Assembly: GCA_023431725.1 (NCBI GenBank)
Contig: JAEYVN010000040.1
Coordinates: 1-5,176 of the forward strand
Reading direction: 5' to 3'
Source of the DNA: Pseudomonadota bacterium
Lineage (GTDB): Bacteria; Pseudomonadota; Alphaproteobacteria; Rhizobiales; Xanthobacteraceae
DNA length: 5,176 bases
Shown: in pieces, positions 1-5,176 of the stretch
Position numbering within the stretch: position 1 is the stretch's first letter
Layout of the letters: the number at the start of each line of letters is the position of its first letter
Translations under genes and position numbers: made by a program
The notes under the pieces: generated by a model
The model's database searches: none
The model's input: only the letters and a program-made list of their open reading frames with translations
Told to the model about the DNA's origin: nothing

Positions 1-7
1 CAGGAAA

Positions 8-30
8 TGCGCGCGGATAATTCGCGCGCA
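8..30 (-). terminator. possible terminator hairpin after the Pmp3-like gene
   Basis: A perfect 8-bp inverted repeat (8-15 and 23-30, TGCGCGCG/CGCGCGCA) encloses a 7-base AT-rich loop. It lies 17 bases beyond the stop codon of the minus-strand membrane protein gene. Read on the minus strand, the stem is followed only by ATTTCC before the window ends, so the T-tract is weak. A rho-independent terminator is the simplest reading. A plain GC-rich palindrome cannot be excluded. Confidence 0.4.
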
Positions 31-47
31 AGGCAGCGACGGACGCA

Positions 48-302
48 TTACGGTCGCCAACCGGGAGGCGCGCCATGCTTCTCGATCGCATCGACGATCT
101 CGCGATGCCGGCGATCCTCGCGCCGCATAGAGATCGAGATGATCGCATGCGCGGGCGCAATCGCCCACAACCACGGCGACAGGAACAGCAGTCCCAGCAC
201 CAGGAACAGCACGAACAGGATTGCGTTGAAAATGGCCGCGAATATCTGGCCGTTGAGCAATAGTGCCAAAGGCGGCAGGAAAAACGCGAGAACGTAAATC
301 AT
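48..302 (-). CDS. small Pmp3/YqaE-like membrane protein
   Basis: An 84-residue protein with two hydrophobic segments, about residues 2-16 and 20-57, the second broken by SPWLWAIAP. The N-terminal FFLPPLALLL stretch at 7-16 and the later P-x-H-A-I-I ending at 50-55 match the layout of the Pmp3/YqaE (UPF0057) family of inner-membrane proteolipids. That family has been linked to membrane potential and salt or stress tolerance in yeast and plants; its bacterial role is poorly defined. Usual family members are about 50-60 residues. This one adds a charged C-terminal tail of some 26 residues (RREDRRHREI onward), presumably cytoplasmic. The ATG start has a good ribosome site on the minus strand, GAGGGAG at 312-318, 9 bases away. 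The gene is divergent from the MFS transporter and appears monocistronic. Family assignment is by motif resemblance only. Confidence 0.75.
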   Translation of the reverse strand: MIYVLAFFLPPLALLLNGQIFAAIFNAILFVLFLVLGLLFLSPWLWAIAPAHAIISISMRREDRRHREIVDAIEKHGAPPGWRP

Positions 303-462
303 TCAGGGTCTCTCCCTCGTCCCGATCAGCGTCGCAATGCCGACCATCCGGCATCCTTCGCAGCCATTCGATGTAGGAATGTCTGCTCCCAGCGCAAGAT
401 GTCGGGTTTTCCCGGATGTTGAAAATGATAGAAGGACCAACGCCGCAAACGTGAAACACTCC

Positions 463-1920
463 ATGCATCATCATCGTCTCGTGCCGCTGATCGTGGCCTG
501 CGCCCTGTTCATGGAGAACCTTGACTCGACGGTGATCGCAACCTCGTTGCCGGCGATCGCCGCCGATATCGGCACAAGTCCGCTGGCGCTGAAGCTTGCG
601 GTGACATCTTATCTGCTCTCGCTTGCCGTCTTCATTCCCGCCAGCGGCTGGACCGCAGATCGCTTTGGCGCGCGCAGCGTGTTTCGCGCCGCCATCGCCG
701 TCTTCATGGTCGGCTCGATCGGCTGCGCCCTGGCATCATCGCTGGAAGGCTTTGTGATCGCTCGCATCATTCAGGGGATCGGCGGAGCGATGATGACGCC
801 GGTCGGCCGACTGGTCCTCGTGCGTACGATCGAAAAGCGCGAACTGGTCAGCGCGATGGCCTGGGTGACGATCCCGGCCCTGATCGGTCCCGTTGTCGGT
901 CCACCGCTCGGCGGCTTCATCACCACCTACGCGTCGTGGCATTGGATCTTCATCATCAACATCCCGATCGGCCTTATCGGGATCATCCTTGTGACGCTCT
1001 ATATCGATCCCGTACCGGCTGAGCATCAGGAACCGTTCGACGGTGTCGGCATGCTATTGGCCGGCCTTGGCGTTGCCGGCCTTGCCTTCGGATTGTCGGT
1101 GGCCGGTCTCGATATCCTGCCATGGCCGGTCGTCGTCGCGTTGATTGCAGGCGGCGCCGTTGCCATGACGGCTTATGTCTTTCATTCCTGGCGCATACCG
1201 GCACCGATCCTTGATTTCTCCCTGCTTCGTATCCCGACATTCCAGGCGAGCCTCGTCGGCGGATTCATGTTCCGGGTCGGCATCGGCGCACTGCCCTTCC
1301 TGTTGCCGCTGATGCTGCAAACCGGCTTCGGCATGACGCCATTTCAGTCCGGCCTCGTGACATTCGCCGGCGCGGTCGGTGCGATCGGCATGAAGACCGT
1401 CGCGTCCCGCACGATCGCCCGCTTTGGCTTCAAGCGCGTGATGATCGTCAATGCGATCATCTCCGCGATTTTCATTGCCGCCTGCGCGATCTTCCGCCCC
1501 GGCATGCCGGTGACCGTCCTGACTGTCATTCTGCTGATCGGCGGCTTCTTCCGCGCACTCGAATTCACGGCGGTCAACACCATCGCCTATGCCGACATCG
1601 ACGCACGCCGCATGAGCCGGGCGACCGCACTGGCGGCGGTCGGACAGCAACTGTCGATCTCGACCGGCGTAGCCGTCGGTGCGTTTCTGGTGGAGTTGTC
1701 GCTGCGCTGGCGCGGCGCGACGGAGCTTGTACCGGAGGATTTCACGCCCGCGTTTCTTGTGGTCGCGCTGATCTCGGCGTCGTCTGCGTTGCTGTTCTGG
1801 AAGCTGCCCGCCGATGCGGGCGCCGAAATGGCCGGACGCGCTCCCACAAAGACCGATGAGAACGCTGAAAAAGCCGAGCCGATTGCGGCCGGCGAAACAT
1901 CCGATCAACGGGTCGGATGA
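463..1920 (+). CDS. MFS drug:proton antiporter, DHA2 (EmrB/QacA) type
   Basis: An inner-membrane major facilitator of the 14-helix DHA2 class, likely exporting drugs or other toxic compounds in exchange for protons; the substrate cannot be read from sequence. Numbered from the ATG at 463 (485 residues), family motifs appear in order. They are LDSTVIATSLP at 20-30 (motif D1), GWTADRFGAR at 62-71 (motif A, helix 2-3 loop), RIIQGIGGAM at 101-110 (motif B with the key Arg) and GPVVGPPLGG at 142-151 (motif C, the antiporter signature). WHWIFIINIPIG follows, as is typical of the group. The last 30 or so residues are a charged Ala/Glu-rich cytoplasmic tail. The frame is open back to an ATG at 337, but homology begins near 463. 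A GTG at 451 is an equally plausible start, with AAGGA at 432-436 at rather long spacing (14 bases). No clear sigma70 promoter was seen. No membrane-fusion or outer-membrane partner gene flanks it, so it probably works alone. It converges on the HU gene. Confidence 0.9.
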   Translation: MHHHRLVPLIVACALFMENLDSTVIATSLPAIAADIGTSPLALKLAVTSYLLSLAVFIPASGWTADRFGARSVFRAAIAVFMVGSIGCALASSLEGFVIARIIQGIGGAMMTPVGRLVLVRTIEKRELVSAMAWVTIPALIGPVVGPPLGGFITTYASWHWIFIINIPIGLIGIILVTLYIDPVPAEHQEPFDGVGMLLAGLGVAGLAFGLSVAGLDILPWPVVVALIAGGAVAMTAYVFHSWRIPAPILDFSLLRIPTFQASLVGGFMFRVGIGALPFLLPLMLQTGFGMTPFQSGLVTFAGAVGAIGMKTVASRTIARFGFKRVMIVNAIISAIFIAACAIFRPGMPVTVLTVILLIGGFFRALEFTAVNTIAYADIDARRMSRATALAAVGQQLSISTGVAVGAFLVELSLRWRGATELVPEDFTPAFLVVALISASSALLFWKLPADAGAEMAGRAPTKTDENAEKAEPIAAGETSDQRVG

Positions 1921-1942
1921 GCACTGATCGCGGTGCGTCGTC

Positions 1943-1986
1943 TAAAAAGAAAAGCCGCTCATCCCACGCATGCGGGAATGAGCGGC
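1943..1986 (-). terminator. rho-independent terminator of the HU gene
   Basis: Arms at 1954-1965 and 1974-1986 form a 12-bp stem with one bulged A and an 8-base loop. On the minus strand the stem is followed by TTTTCTTTTT (1953-1944), a textbook intrinsic terminator 17 bases past the HU stop codon. On the plus strand the stem is followed by ATTCGAGTG with no T-run, so it would end MFS transcripts only poorly, although the stem could still protect their 3' ends. Confidence 0.9.
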
Positions 1987-2002
1987 ATTCGAGTGAAAGC
2001 GA

Positions 2003-2362
2003 TTAGACCGCTTCCTTCAGTTCTTTGGCAGCGCGGAAAGCAATCTTCTTGCTGGCCTTGATCTTGATGGCTTCGCCGGTGGCCGGATTGCGGCCCATGC
2101 GGGCGGCGCGCTTGCGCACCTGCAGGATGCCGAGACCGGTCAGACGAATGCGCTCGCCCTTCTTCAGGTGCTTGGTGACGATCGCAACGAAATCGTTGAG
2201 CATCGCCTCGCCCTGCTTCTTGGTCAGCTGGTGATCTTCAGCAAGAAGTGCAGCGATCTGCTTCAGCGTGATCTTGCCCGCTGCCGCAGCCTTCGGAGCT
2301 GCCGTCTTCTTCGCTGTCGACTTTGCAGCCGCCTTCGTCTTGCTCTTGGTTTTTGCCGCCAT
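2003..2362 (-). CDS. HU-family nucleoid DNA-binding protein with Lys/Ala-rich N-terminal tail
   Basis: A 119-residue histone-like protein that should dimerise and bind and bend DNA in the nucleoid. Residues about 30-119 are a complete HU/IHF fold. An N-terminal helical pair (KITLKQIAALLAEDHQLTKK...) leads to the LTGLGILQVRKRAAR beta strand, the RNPATGE arm tip (the proline that intercalates in the minor groove) and the closing AFRAAKELKEAV helix. Before it lies a tail of about 29 residues made almost only of Lys, Ala, Thr and Ser, resembling histone H1 tails. Classical HU is about 90 residues, so the tail accounts for the extra length; similar tails are known in alphaproteobacterial HU paralogues. 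The frame stays open upstream to 2575, but the ATG at 2362 is chosen. It has a Shine-Dalgarno AGAGGG at 2372-2377, and the longer reading would run through two terminators into rlmE. The gene is likely transcribed alone. Confidence 0.95.
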   Translation of the reverse strand: MAAKTKSKTKAAAKSTAKKTAAPKAAAAGKITLKQIAALLAEDHQLTKKQGEAMLNDFVAIVTKHLKKGERIRLTGLGILQVRKRAARMGRNPATGEAIKIKASKKIAFRAAKELKEAV

Positions 2363-2371
2363 AGGAGTATG

Positions 2372-2377
2372 CCCTCT
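2372..2377 (-). promoter_or_regulatory. ribosome binding site that sets the HU start
   Basis: AGAGGG on the minus strand sits 9 bases before the ATG at 2362-2360. It decides between this start and a much longer in-frame extension that has no homology to HU. Confidence 0.7.
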
Positions 2378-2455
2378 AAACTGCGCGGGTATGCGCAAGG
2401 GTTCCGAAATAAGAGATTCGGGGGCGGATGCGAAGTGTCTGCAAGCCCCAACGCT

Positions 2456-2489
2456 CAAAAATATCAGTAAAATGGGCCTCCTGAGGCCC
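2456..2489 (-). terminator. second (distal) terminator of the rlmE transcript
   Basis: A perfect inverted repeat, GGGCCTC (2474-2480) and GAGGCCC (2483-2489), forms a tight hairpin. On the minus strand it is followed by ATTTTACTGATATTTTTG. It lies 41 bases beyond a similar hairpin and resembles it closely in both stem and T-rich tail. It probably acts as a back-up terminator that insulates the HU gene from read-through. Confidence 0.65.
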
Positions 2490-2522
2490 TCATACACAAA
2501 AAAGTCAATAAAACCGGGCCTC
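2456..2522. repeat. direct repeat of terminator half-sites (two about 25-base copies, 41-base period)
   Basis: Plus-strand 2456-2480 and 2497-2522 share CAAAAA, then TCA, then TAAAA, then GGGCCTC in the same order. By hand alignment about 21 of 25 positions match, with one single-base gap. Each copy contains one stem arm and the T-tract of its terminator as read on the minus strand. Local duplication is the likely origin; convergence of two AT-rich tails is the alternative. Confidence 0.6.
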
Positions 2523-2533
2523 AAACGAGGCGG
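2497..2533 (-). terminator. first (proximal) terminator of the rlmE transcript
   Basis: GCCTC (2518-2522) and GAGGC (2527-2531) pair around an AAAC loop, with possible extension by the flanking CC and GG across a small bulge. On the minus strand the stem is followed by CCGG and then TTTTATTGACTTTTTTG. It begins only about 8 bases past the rlmE stop codon. The CCGG spacer before the T-run makes it less than ideal, which may explain the second hairpin downstream. Confidence 0.65.
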
Positions 2534-2540
2534 ATTAATG

Positions 2541-3236
2541 TCAATTCCGCCCGCGGAAACCGCTGGCAAACACATATAATTCAGCAGAATCGGCCCGGCT
2601 GGCCGCCGGCTTGATGTGCTTGACGCTCGAAAAGCTGCGTTTCAGAAGGCTTAAAAGCTCCCCCTCGGTGCCGCCCTGCAATACCTTGGCGAGAAAAACG
2701 CCGCCCGGATTGAGGATCTCGGTCGCGAATTCCGCAGCCGCTTCGACCAGCGCCATGATCTTCAAATGATCGGTTTTGCGATGGCCGGTGGCATTCGCCG
2801 CCATGTCCGACAACACCACATCGGCCTTGCCGCCGAGCCGCTCTTTCAGAATGTCCGGCGCATCCGGGTCGAGAAAATCGAGATTGAGATGATCGACGCC
2901 GGGGATCGCATCCATGTCGAGAATATCGATGGCGACGACATGGCCCTTCCCGTCCGCCGCACCGACGCGCTTGGCGGCGATCTGACTCCAGCCGCCGGGC
3001 GCTGCGCCAAGATCGACGACACGCGCACCGGGCTTCAGGAAGCGATGCTTGTCATCGATTTCCTCCAGCTTGTAGACCGCGCGCGACCGGAAGCCTTCGC
3101 GCTTAGCGCGCGCGACGAACGGATCGTTGAGTTGACGTTCCAGCCAGAGTTTCGACGAGAGCGTCCGGTTCCTGCCGGACTTCACGCGCGTCTTCAGTTC
3201 GCGCTCGCCGCCACTGCTCTTGCTTGTACCCTTCAC
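2541..3236 (-). CDS. rlmE: 23S rRNA 2'-O-ribose uridine methyltransferase RlmE (FtsJ/RrmJ)
   Basis: A cytoplasmic S-adenosylmethionine-dependent enzyme that methylates the ribose of U2552 (E. coli numbering) in the A-loop of 23S rRNA, a late step in 50S assembly. The 231-residue protein has the SAM-binding motif [14 protein letters not shown] at 73-85. The full K-D-K-E catalytic tetrad is K56 (in SRAVYK), D144 (in VLSDMA), K184 (in FLAKV) and E219 (in AELYVFASG), with spacing like E. coli K38/D124/K164/E199. E. coli RlmE is 209 residues; the extra 20 or so are a basic N-terminal stretch before [12 protein letters not shown], usual in alphaproteobacteria. The start is GTG at 3236-3234. It overlaps the phosphatase stop in GTGA, with a GAGGCGAG-like ribosome site inside the end of that gene. 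No internal Met occurs before residue 108, which supports this start. It is cotranscribed with the upstream phosphatase gene and followed by tandem terminators. Confidence 0.97.
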   Translation of the reverse strand: MKGTSKSSGGERELKTRVKSGRNRTLSSKLWLERQLNDPFVARAKREGFRSRAVYKLEEIDDKHRFLKPGARVVDLGAAPGGWSQIAAKRVGAADGKGHVVAIDILDMDAIPGVDHLNLDFLDPDAPDILKERLGGKADVVLSDMAANATGHRKTDHLKIMALVEAAAEFATEILNPGGVFLAKVLQGGTEGELLSLLKRSFSSVKHIKPAASRADSAELYVFASGFRGRN

Positions 3237-4381
3237 GAAACCACACTCGCCTCACGCCAGATTCCGTCTGCCCGCATCATCTGCACCAGCATGCCTTCGC
3301 GCAAACCGCGATCGGCGACGCGCAGGCGCGCACTCGGAAACGCCCTGCGGATCGCTTCCAGAATAGCGCAGCCGGCAAGCACAAGATCGGCGCGTTCCGC
3401 GCCGATGCAGGCATTATCGACGCGCTCGTCATAGGACATATCCAGCAGCCGTGTCATGACGCAACTGACTTCGTCGTCCAACATCCAGCAACCATCGACA
3501 CGGCGACGGTCATAGCGGCGCAGGCCGAGATGCACGCCGGCAATCGTCGTCACGGTTCCCGATGTGCCAAGCAGATGCATTGTGCAGGAATGATCGCGCG
3601 CATGGGCGCGCACGAAGTCCGACATATGCGCGGTGACCTCATCGACCATCGCCTCGAAGATCTCGCGCGTCACGACGACACCGCCATGACGTTCCGCCAG
3701 CGTGACAACTCCAACGGGCAAGGACACCCAGCCGCGCATGTCCGGCTCGGGCGGACCATAATGGCTTGAATGCGGACGTCCGAGCTTGGCGATCTCCGAC
3801 GAACCACCGCCGATATCGAACAGAATAGCCCCATCCGAATCCGGATCGACCAGTGGCGTGCAACCGATCGCCGCCAGCATCGCCTCTGTTTCACGATCGA
3901 CGATCTCGAGCGAGATACCGACGTCGTCCCGGACCCGCTCGAGAAAATCGACGCCATTCTCGGCCAGACGGCAGGCTTCGGTCGCGATCAGGCGCATGCG
4001 CGTCACGCCGCGGTTGCGCATCTTGTCCCGGCAGATCGACAGGACCTCGATGGCACGGGCAATGGCGGGCTCGCCGAGACGGCCGGAGGCGGTGATTCCC
4101 TCGCCCAGGCGGATGATCCGCGAGAAGGCATCGACCACGCGGAACCCGTCCTGAGTCGCGCGGGCGACCAGCAGACGACAATTGTTGGTGCCTAGGTCGA
4201 GTGCGGCATAGGTCGGACCATACAGGTCCACCCCGACCGCGGACGTATCCGCGTGCCCATTCCGGCGCATCTGTGCCTGGGGCGTGCCTCGACCCCCCTG
4301 CAAATCGAACCTCTGCGCAGGATTAACCAGCGCTCGGTCTTGCACGGGATCGAGGCCGGTCGCCCGCGCCTCGTCGTTCAT
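3233..4381 (-). CDS. Ppx/GppA-family exopolyphosphatase or pppGpp phosphatase
   Basis: A cytoplasmic enzyme of the ASKHA fold that removes the terminal phosphate from polyphosphate (Ppx) or converts pppGpp to ppGpp (GppA). Sequence alone does not tell which. From the ATG at 4381 it has 382 residues. The nucleotide-binding motifs are [11 protein letters not shown] at 61-71 (phosphate 1), FDIGGGSSE at 188-196 (phosphate 2) and [10 protein letters not shown] at 270-279 (adenosine motif). IATEACR at 132-138 and EIVDRETEA at 159-167 are the conserved Glu-bearing segments, and ADRGLREG at 356-363 closes the core. Only the two-lobed catalytic core is present; the C-terminal HD-like region of E. coli Ppx (513 residues) and GppA (494) is absent, the common short form in this group. 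Residues 1 to about 56 are a polar, low-complexity extension without recognisable homology. The frame is open to 4495. I chose 4381 because AGGG lies 8 bases upstream and the likely promoter at 4449-4477 falls inside the longer reading. It overlaps rlmE by four bases. Confidence 0.93.
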   Translation of the reverse strand: MNDEARATGLDPVQDRALVNPAQRFDLQGGRGTPQAQMRRNGHADTSAVGVDLYGPTYAALDLGTNNCRLLVARATQDGFRVVDAFSRIIRLGEGITASGRLGEPAIARAIEVLSICRDKMRNRGVTRMRLIATEACRLAENGVDFLERVRDDVGISLEIVDRETEAMLAAIGCTPLVDPDSDGAILFDIGGGSSEIAKLGRPHSSHYGPPEPDMRGWVSLPVGVVTLAERHGGVVVTREIFEAMVDEVTAHMSDFVRAHARDHSCTMHLLGTSGTVTTIAGVHLGLRRYDRRRVDGCWMLDDEVSCVMTRLLDMSYDERVDNACIGAERADLVLAGCAILEAIRRAFPSARLRVADRGLREGMLVQMMRADGIWREASVVS

Positions 4382-4389
4382 TAAGCTCG

Positions 4390-4393
4390 CCCT
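4390..4393 (-). promoter_or_regulatory. ribosome binding site that sets the phosphatase start
   Basis: AGGG on the minus strand, within AGGGCGAG, stands 8 bases before the ATG at 4381-4379. It favours this start over the in-frame ATG at 4495. Confidence 0.5.
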
Positions 4394-4448
4394 GCCGCAC
4401 AGCCGCCCCGGTGGCGGTCCGACGGCGTTTTGTTCAAAGTTCGGGCAA

Positions 4449-4477
4449 AGTGTAGAGAGAGGCGTCAGGCCTTGCAA
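4449..4477 (-). promoter_or_regulatory. likely sigma70-type promoter of the phosphatase-rlmE operon
   Basis: On the minus strand, TTGCAA (4477-4472) and TACACT (4454-4449) are separated by exactly 17 bases. Each matches its consensus box at 4 of 6 positions. Transcription would begin near 4442, giving a leader of about 60 bases to the ATG at 4381. It is the best-spaced candidate I found in this 182-base divergent intergenic region. Confidence 0.5.
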
Positions 4478-4509
4478 CCGATGGGCAACAGGCATGTCGC
4501 AGGCCGTTC

Positions 4510-4538
4510 TTGTGGCTGGCAGGTTCGGGCTTTATCTC
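4510..4538 (+). promoter_or_regulatory. weak candidate promoter for the xanthine dehydrogenase subunit gene
   Basis: TTGTGG at 4510-4515 (within CTTG, a common alphaproteobacterial -35 core) is followed after 17 bases by TATCTC at 4533-4538. Both boxes match consensus poorly. Its position about 25 bases before the ATG at 4564 is reasonable. It is offered only as a candidate. Confidence 0.2.
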
Positions 4539-4563
4539 CCGATCTCCTCCTGTCATCCCTCAT

Positions 4564-5176
4564 ATGACCGACGGCCGCATGAACATCCGCGAAAACGCCC
4601 CGCAATCAGCGACTCCCGAGCAAGACTGGTCCCTCGCCAAGTTTGGCGTCGGCCAGCCGGTGCCGCGCGCCGAAGACCCCACACTGGTTCAGGGGCACGG
4701 TCGCTACACCGACGATATTAACCTCGACGGGCAAGTCTATGCGGTGATCGTGCGCTCGCCCTACGCGCATGGAATCATCAACGGCATCGACACCGAGGCA
4801 GCGAAGGCCATGCCGGGCGTGCTCGGGGTCTATACCGCGGCCGACCTTGCCGCCTTCGGGTCCCTGAAGTGCCTTGTTCCGTTCAAGAACCGCGATGGGT
4901 CCGAGATGCGCAAGCCTGTGCGCCATGCGTTGGCCGACAAGAAGGTCCGCTTTGTCGGCGATCCGGTGGCATTCGTTGTCGCCGAAACACCGGCGCAGGC
5001 GCGCGATGCGGCCGAAGCCGTCACACTCGATATCGATCCCCTGCCCGCGGTGACGGTGGCCAGCGCCGCAATACAGCCGGACGCGCCGCAGTTGTTCGAT
5101 GACGTTCCGGGCAATGTTGCGCTCGATTATCATTATGGCGACAGCGAGAAGGTTGCAGCGGCGTTTGCGCAGGCCG
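4564..5176 (+). CDS. molybdopterin-binding subunit of a xanthine dehydrogenase/aldehyde oxidase-family enzyme (5' part)
   Basis: The first 204 codons of a large molybdenum hydroxylase subunit (CoxL/XdhB-like), cut by the window edge; complete members are usually about 750-800 residues. The start of the family is recognisable: GVGQPVPRAEDPTLVQG at 28-44, GRYTDDINLDG at 46-56 and VRSPYAHG at 63-70. PGVLGVYTAADL at 84-95 and VRFVGDPVAFVVAET at 128-142 then lie in the alpha/beta hammerhead domain (about 45-155). The molybdenum-cofactor binding and catalytic segments, including the late Glu, lie beyond the window, so the substrate (purine, aldehyde, CO or other) cannot be judged. The start is either the ATG at 4564 or the ATG at 4579 (MNIRENAP); neither has a clear Shine-Dalgarno, the upstream bases being pyrimidine-rich. 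FAD and 2Fe-2S partner subunits are not upstream, so if encoded nearby they follow. It is divergent from the phosphatase gene. Confidence 0.9.
   Translation, partial: MTDGRMNIRENAPQSATPEQDWSLAKFGVGQPVPRAEDPTLVQGHGRYTDDINLDGQVYAVIVRSPYAHGIINGIDTEAAKAMPGVLGVYTAADLAAFGSLKCLVPFKNRDGSEMRKPVRHALADKKVRFVGDPVAFVVAETPAQARDAAEAVTLDIDPLPAVTVASAAIQPDAPQLFDDVPGNVALDYHYGDSEKVAAAFAQA

Noticed and set aside
403..414. Short inverted repeat CGGG-TTTT-CCCG upstream of the MFS gene, considered as an operator or terminator.
   Set aside because: Only a 4-bp stem with no T-run and no matching second half-site; too short to support a regulator site.
337..462. Extended MFS reading frame beginning at the ATG at 337 (or 379).
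   Set aside because: The added 42 residues are Arg/Pro/Asp-rich, unlike DHA2 N-termini, and the ATG at 337 lacks a Shine-Dalgarno. Homology begins at or near 463.
1054..1908. A 284-residue minus-strand open frame opposite the MFS gene.
   Set aside because: The translation is Arg/Asp/Gly/His-rich with no domain and mirrors the codon bias of the transporter on the other strand.
2398..2455. Promoter for the HU gene (TTGCAG on the minus strand with a 17-base-spaced CCGAAT).
   Set aside because: A promoter is expected here, but the best pair matches consensus too poorly to call.
2363..2575. In-frame N-terminal extension of the HU gene reaching 2575.
   Set aside because: It would cross both rlmE terminators and overlap the end of rlmE. 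It encodes non-HU-like sequence, and the ATG at 2362 has a good ribosome binding site.
2766..3769. Long plus-strand open frames (2766-3434, 3224-3769) opposite rlmE and the phosphatase.
   Set aside because: They are antisense to two confidently identified genes, have Arg/Ala-rich translations without motifs, and are expected in GC-rich DNA.
4382..4495. Extended phosphatase reading frame from the ATG at 4495.
   Set aside because: The extension includes the best candidate promoter of the operon and has no family similarity; the start at 4381 has its own ribosome site.
4284..4721. Plus-strand open frame spanning the divergent intergenic region.
   Set aside because: It overlaps the phosphatase N-terminus antisense and the start of the xanthine dehydrogenase gene in another frame; no motif or ribosome site was seen.

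Overview
This is a GC-rich bacterial chromosome segment carrying six protein genes in ordinary housekeeping order. I see no mobile element, CRISPR array, tRNA or rRNA. The gene set and protein styles point to an alphaproteobacterium of the Hyphomicrobiales, probably the Bradyrhizobium/Afipia/Rhodopseudomonas/Nitrobacter group. The basis is an HU protein with a Lys/Ala-rich N-terminal tail, a one-domain Ppx/GppA phosphatase directly followed by rlmE, and a CoxL-like xanthine dehydrogenase subunit. The placement is recalled from family knowledge, not from a search.

Layout. On the minus strand at 48-302 is a small two-helix membrane protein of Pmp3/YqaE type, followed at the window edge by a GC-rich hairpin. 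Divergent from it, on the plus strand, is a 14-helix type MFS drug:proton antiporter (about 463-1920). It converges on a minus-strand HU-family DNA-binding protein (2003-2362), and the short gap holds a clear terminator for the HU gene. Upstream of HU, also on the minus strand, is a two-gene unit: a Ppx/GppA-family phosphatase (3233-4381), then rlmE, the 23S rRNA 2'-O-methyltransferase (2541-3236). The two genes overlap by four bases (GTGA), and a credible sigma70-type promoter lies at 4449-4477. The rlmE-HU gap holds two similar hairpin-plus-T-tract terminators in tandem, so HU is probably transcribed from its own promoter. Divergent from the phosphatase, a molybdopterin-binding subunit of the xanthine dehydrogenase/aldehyde oxidase family starts near 4564 and runs off the right edge.

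Functional reading. The phosphatase-rlmE pair may link (p)ppGpp or polyphosphate turnover to ribosome maturation. The membrane protein, the MFS exporter, HU and the molybdenum hydroxylase look like independent transcription units. I found no convincing undescribed system. The items most worth a second look are the duplicated terminator, the translationally coupled phosphatase-rlmE pair and the histone-like tail on HU.
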